Shown here: positions 4,843 to 5,791 of the stretch, in pieces
How the letters are laid out: every line of letters begins with the position of its first letter
Numbering within the stretch: position 1 is the stretch's first letter
Origin: JBGOUV01 sp041477815
GTDB lineage: Bacteria; Acidobacteriota; Terriglobia; Bryobacterales; JACQDG01
Direction of reading: 5' to 3'
Length of the DNA stretch: 5,791 nt
Assembly: GCA_041477815.1 (NCBI GenBank)
Contig: JBGOUV010000421.1
Span: 1-5,791, forward strand
Made by a program: the position numbers and the translations under genes
Notes under the pieces: model-generated
What the model saw: only the letters and a program-made list of their open reading frames with translations
Told to the model about the DNA's origin: nothing
Database searches by the model: none

Positions 4843-5791
4843 ATGTCCGCCGCCTTTCATGAACGGATCCAGTACGCGCTGCTGGACGAGCGCCTGCAGA
4901 AGGCGCTCTATTCCGCCACCGGCCGGCTCCGGGACAAGCGGCTGTCCGGAGTTGGCCCCGACCAGCTTCCCGACTACCAGGAGCTGCGCACTCAGGCCCA
5001 CCGGATCAAGCAGCACACGCTGGAGAACCTGGACCACTATCTGGAACTGCTGGCCCGGCGGGTGGAGGAGCGAGGCGGGCGCGTGGTGTGGTGCCGGGAC
5101 GCGGGGGAGGTGCAGAGTTTCATCGGCGATCTGGCTCGCGAGCGGGGCGTCCGCCTGGCCGTGAAGTCGAAGTCCATGACCTCGGAGGAGGTCGGCCTCA
5201 ACGAAGCGCTGGAGCGCTACGGCGTGGAGGCGGTGGAAACCGACCTGGGCGAGTTCATCATCCAGTTGGCCGGCGAGCGGCCGTATCACATCGTCGCCCC
5301 GGCCATGCATAAGACGCGGCAGCAGGTGGCCGACCTGTTTGAGGCCAAGCTGGGGGTGGGGCGCGAAGAAGAGATCCCCCGCCAGACCATGATCGCCCGT
5401 ACCGTGCTGCGCAAGAAGTTTCTGGAAGCGGGGATGGGGATCAGCGGGGCCAACTTCCTCATCGCCGATTCGGGCGCCGTGGTGATCGTGGAGAACGAGG
5501 GCAACGCGCGCCTGACCACCTCGAGTCCCCGCATTCACGTGGCCGTGGCGGGCATCGAGAAGGTGATTCCGCGGGCCGCCGACCTGGCGGTGTTCTTGCA
5601 GTTGCTGGGACGCAGCGCCACCGGGCAGACCCTTACCAGTTACACCTCGTTTCTCTCCGGCCCGCGGCGGCCGGGCGAGATGGACGGCCCCGAGGAGTTC
5701 TATGTCGTATTGCTCGATAATGGGCGCACGCGCCTCCTGGCCGACCGCGATAAGCGCCAGACGCTGTACTGCATTCGCTGCGGCGCCTGCC
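4843..5791 (+). CDS. lutB: LutB-type iron-sulfur protein, lactate utilization (3' end outside window)
   Basis: Second subunit of the LutABC complex: a LUD domain (PF02589) followed by ferredoxin-like 4Fe-4S motifs. From the ATG at 4843, 316 codons are open to the window edge; the family is about 470 residues, so the C-terminal third is missing. Visible family segments are HRIKQHTLENLDHYLELL (53-70), VKSKSMTSEEVGLNEALE (107-124), VETDLGEFIIQL (131-142), YHIVAPAMHKTR (148-159), and the later region around ISGANFLIADSGAVVIVENEGNAR. The window stops within the first cluster motif, where C310, C313 and C316 (CIRCGAC) form the start of a CxxCxxCxxxCP pattern. The start is 4 bases after the lutA stop without a good SD, indicating translational coupling. 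The rest of lutB, and probably lutC, should lie just downstream. Confidence 0.92.
   Translation, partial: MSAAFHERIQYALLDERLQKALYSATGRLRDKRLSGVGPDQLPDYQELRTQAHRIKQHTLENLDHYLELLARRVEERGGRVVWCRDAGEVQSFIGDLARERGVRLAVKSKSMTSEEVGLNEALERYGVEAVETDLGEFIIQLAGERPYHIVAPAMHKTRQQVADLFEAKLGVGREEEIPRQTMIARTVLRKKFLEAGMGISGANFLIADSGAVVIVENEGNARLTTSSPRIHVAVAGIEKVIPRAADLAVFLQLLGRSATGQTLTSYTSFLSGPRRPGEMDGPEEFYVVLLDNGRTRLLADRDKRQTLYCIRCGAC

Noticed and set aside
4080..4844. Minus-strand open frame antisense to lutA
   Set aside because: It shadows the complete set of LutA cysteine motifs on the other strand and begins in the lutB/lutA junction without an SD.
4738..5538. Long minus-strand open frame antisense to lutB
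   Set aside because: The plus-strand LutB segments are unmistakable; the antisense product is rich in His, Leu and Arg and has no known fold signature.

Overview
The window is a GC-rich, densely coded bacterial chromosome segment with eight protein genes, of which the first and last are cut by the window edges. Little DNA is non-coding. High G/C at third codon positions leaves long open antisense frames behind nearly every gene, and these are treated as shadows. No rRNA, tRNA, IS element, CRISPR array or phage gene is visible. The content (NAD-type isocitrate dehydrogenase, A-type Fe-S carrier, PYROXD2-like flavoprotein, VapBC of the type known from Mycobacterium, LutAB) fits an aerobic or facultative high-GC bacterium. 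Acidobacteriota or a similar soil or sediment lineage is a guess from gene style, not shown by the sequence.

Left part (1-1722): an isocitrate/isopropylmalate dehydrogenase-family gene runs leftwards off the window (start 757). A short divergent region with a TATAAT box separates it from a rightward pair: an ErpA/HesB-type iron-sulfur carrier (828-1151) and, 10 bases later, a small SAM-dependent methyltransferase (1162-1722).

Middle part (1697-3973), all on the minus strand and probably one transcription unit: a PYROXD2/CrtI-like FAD oxidoreductase (start 3973), then after 18 bases a VapB-type antitoxin (GTG start with a strong Shine-Dalgarno), then after 3 bases a VapC PIN-domain toxin. The end of vapC overlaps the end of the convergent methyltransferase gene by 26 bases.

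Right part (4113-5791), plus strand: lutA (two CCG cysteine-rich modules) and, 4 bases later, lutB, cut at its first 4Fe-4S motif. These are two parts of the LutABC-type L-lactate oxidation complex, and lutC would be expected just beyond the window.

The most unusual DNA is the 139-base divergent region between the oxidoreductase and lutA (3974-4112). It consists almost wholly of two tandem copies of a palindromic element built on a GGG-N4 heptamer. Copy A carries a perfect four-run G-quadruplex motif. Copy B can form an 18-bp stem with a single G-U pair. The apical stems of the two copies differ by a compensatory base-pair change, and each copy ends in an extended -10-like sequence. The repeats abut both start codons, neither of which has a visible Shine-Dalgarno.
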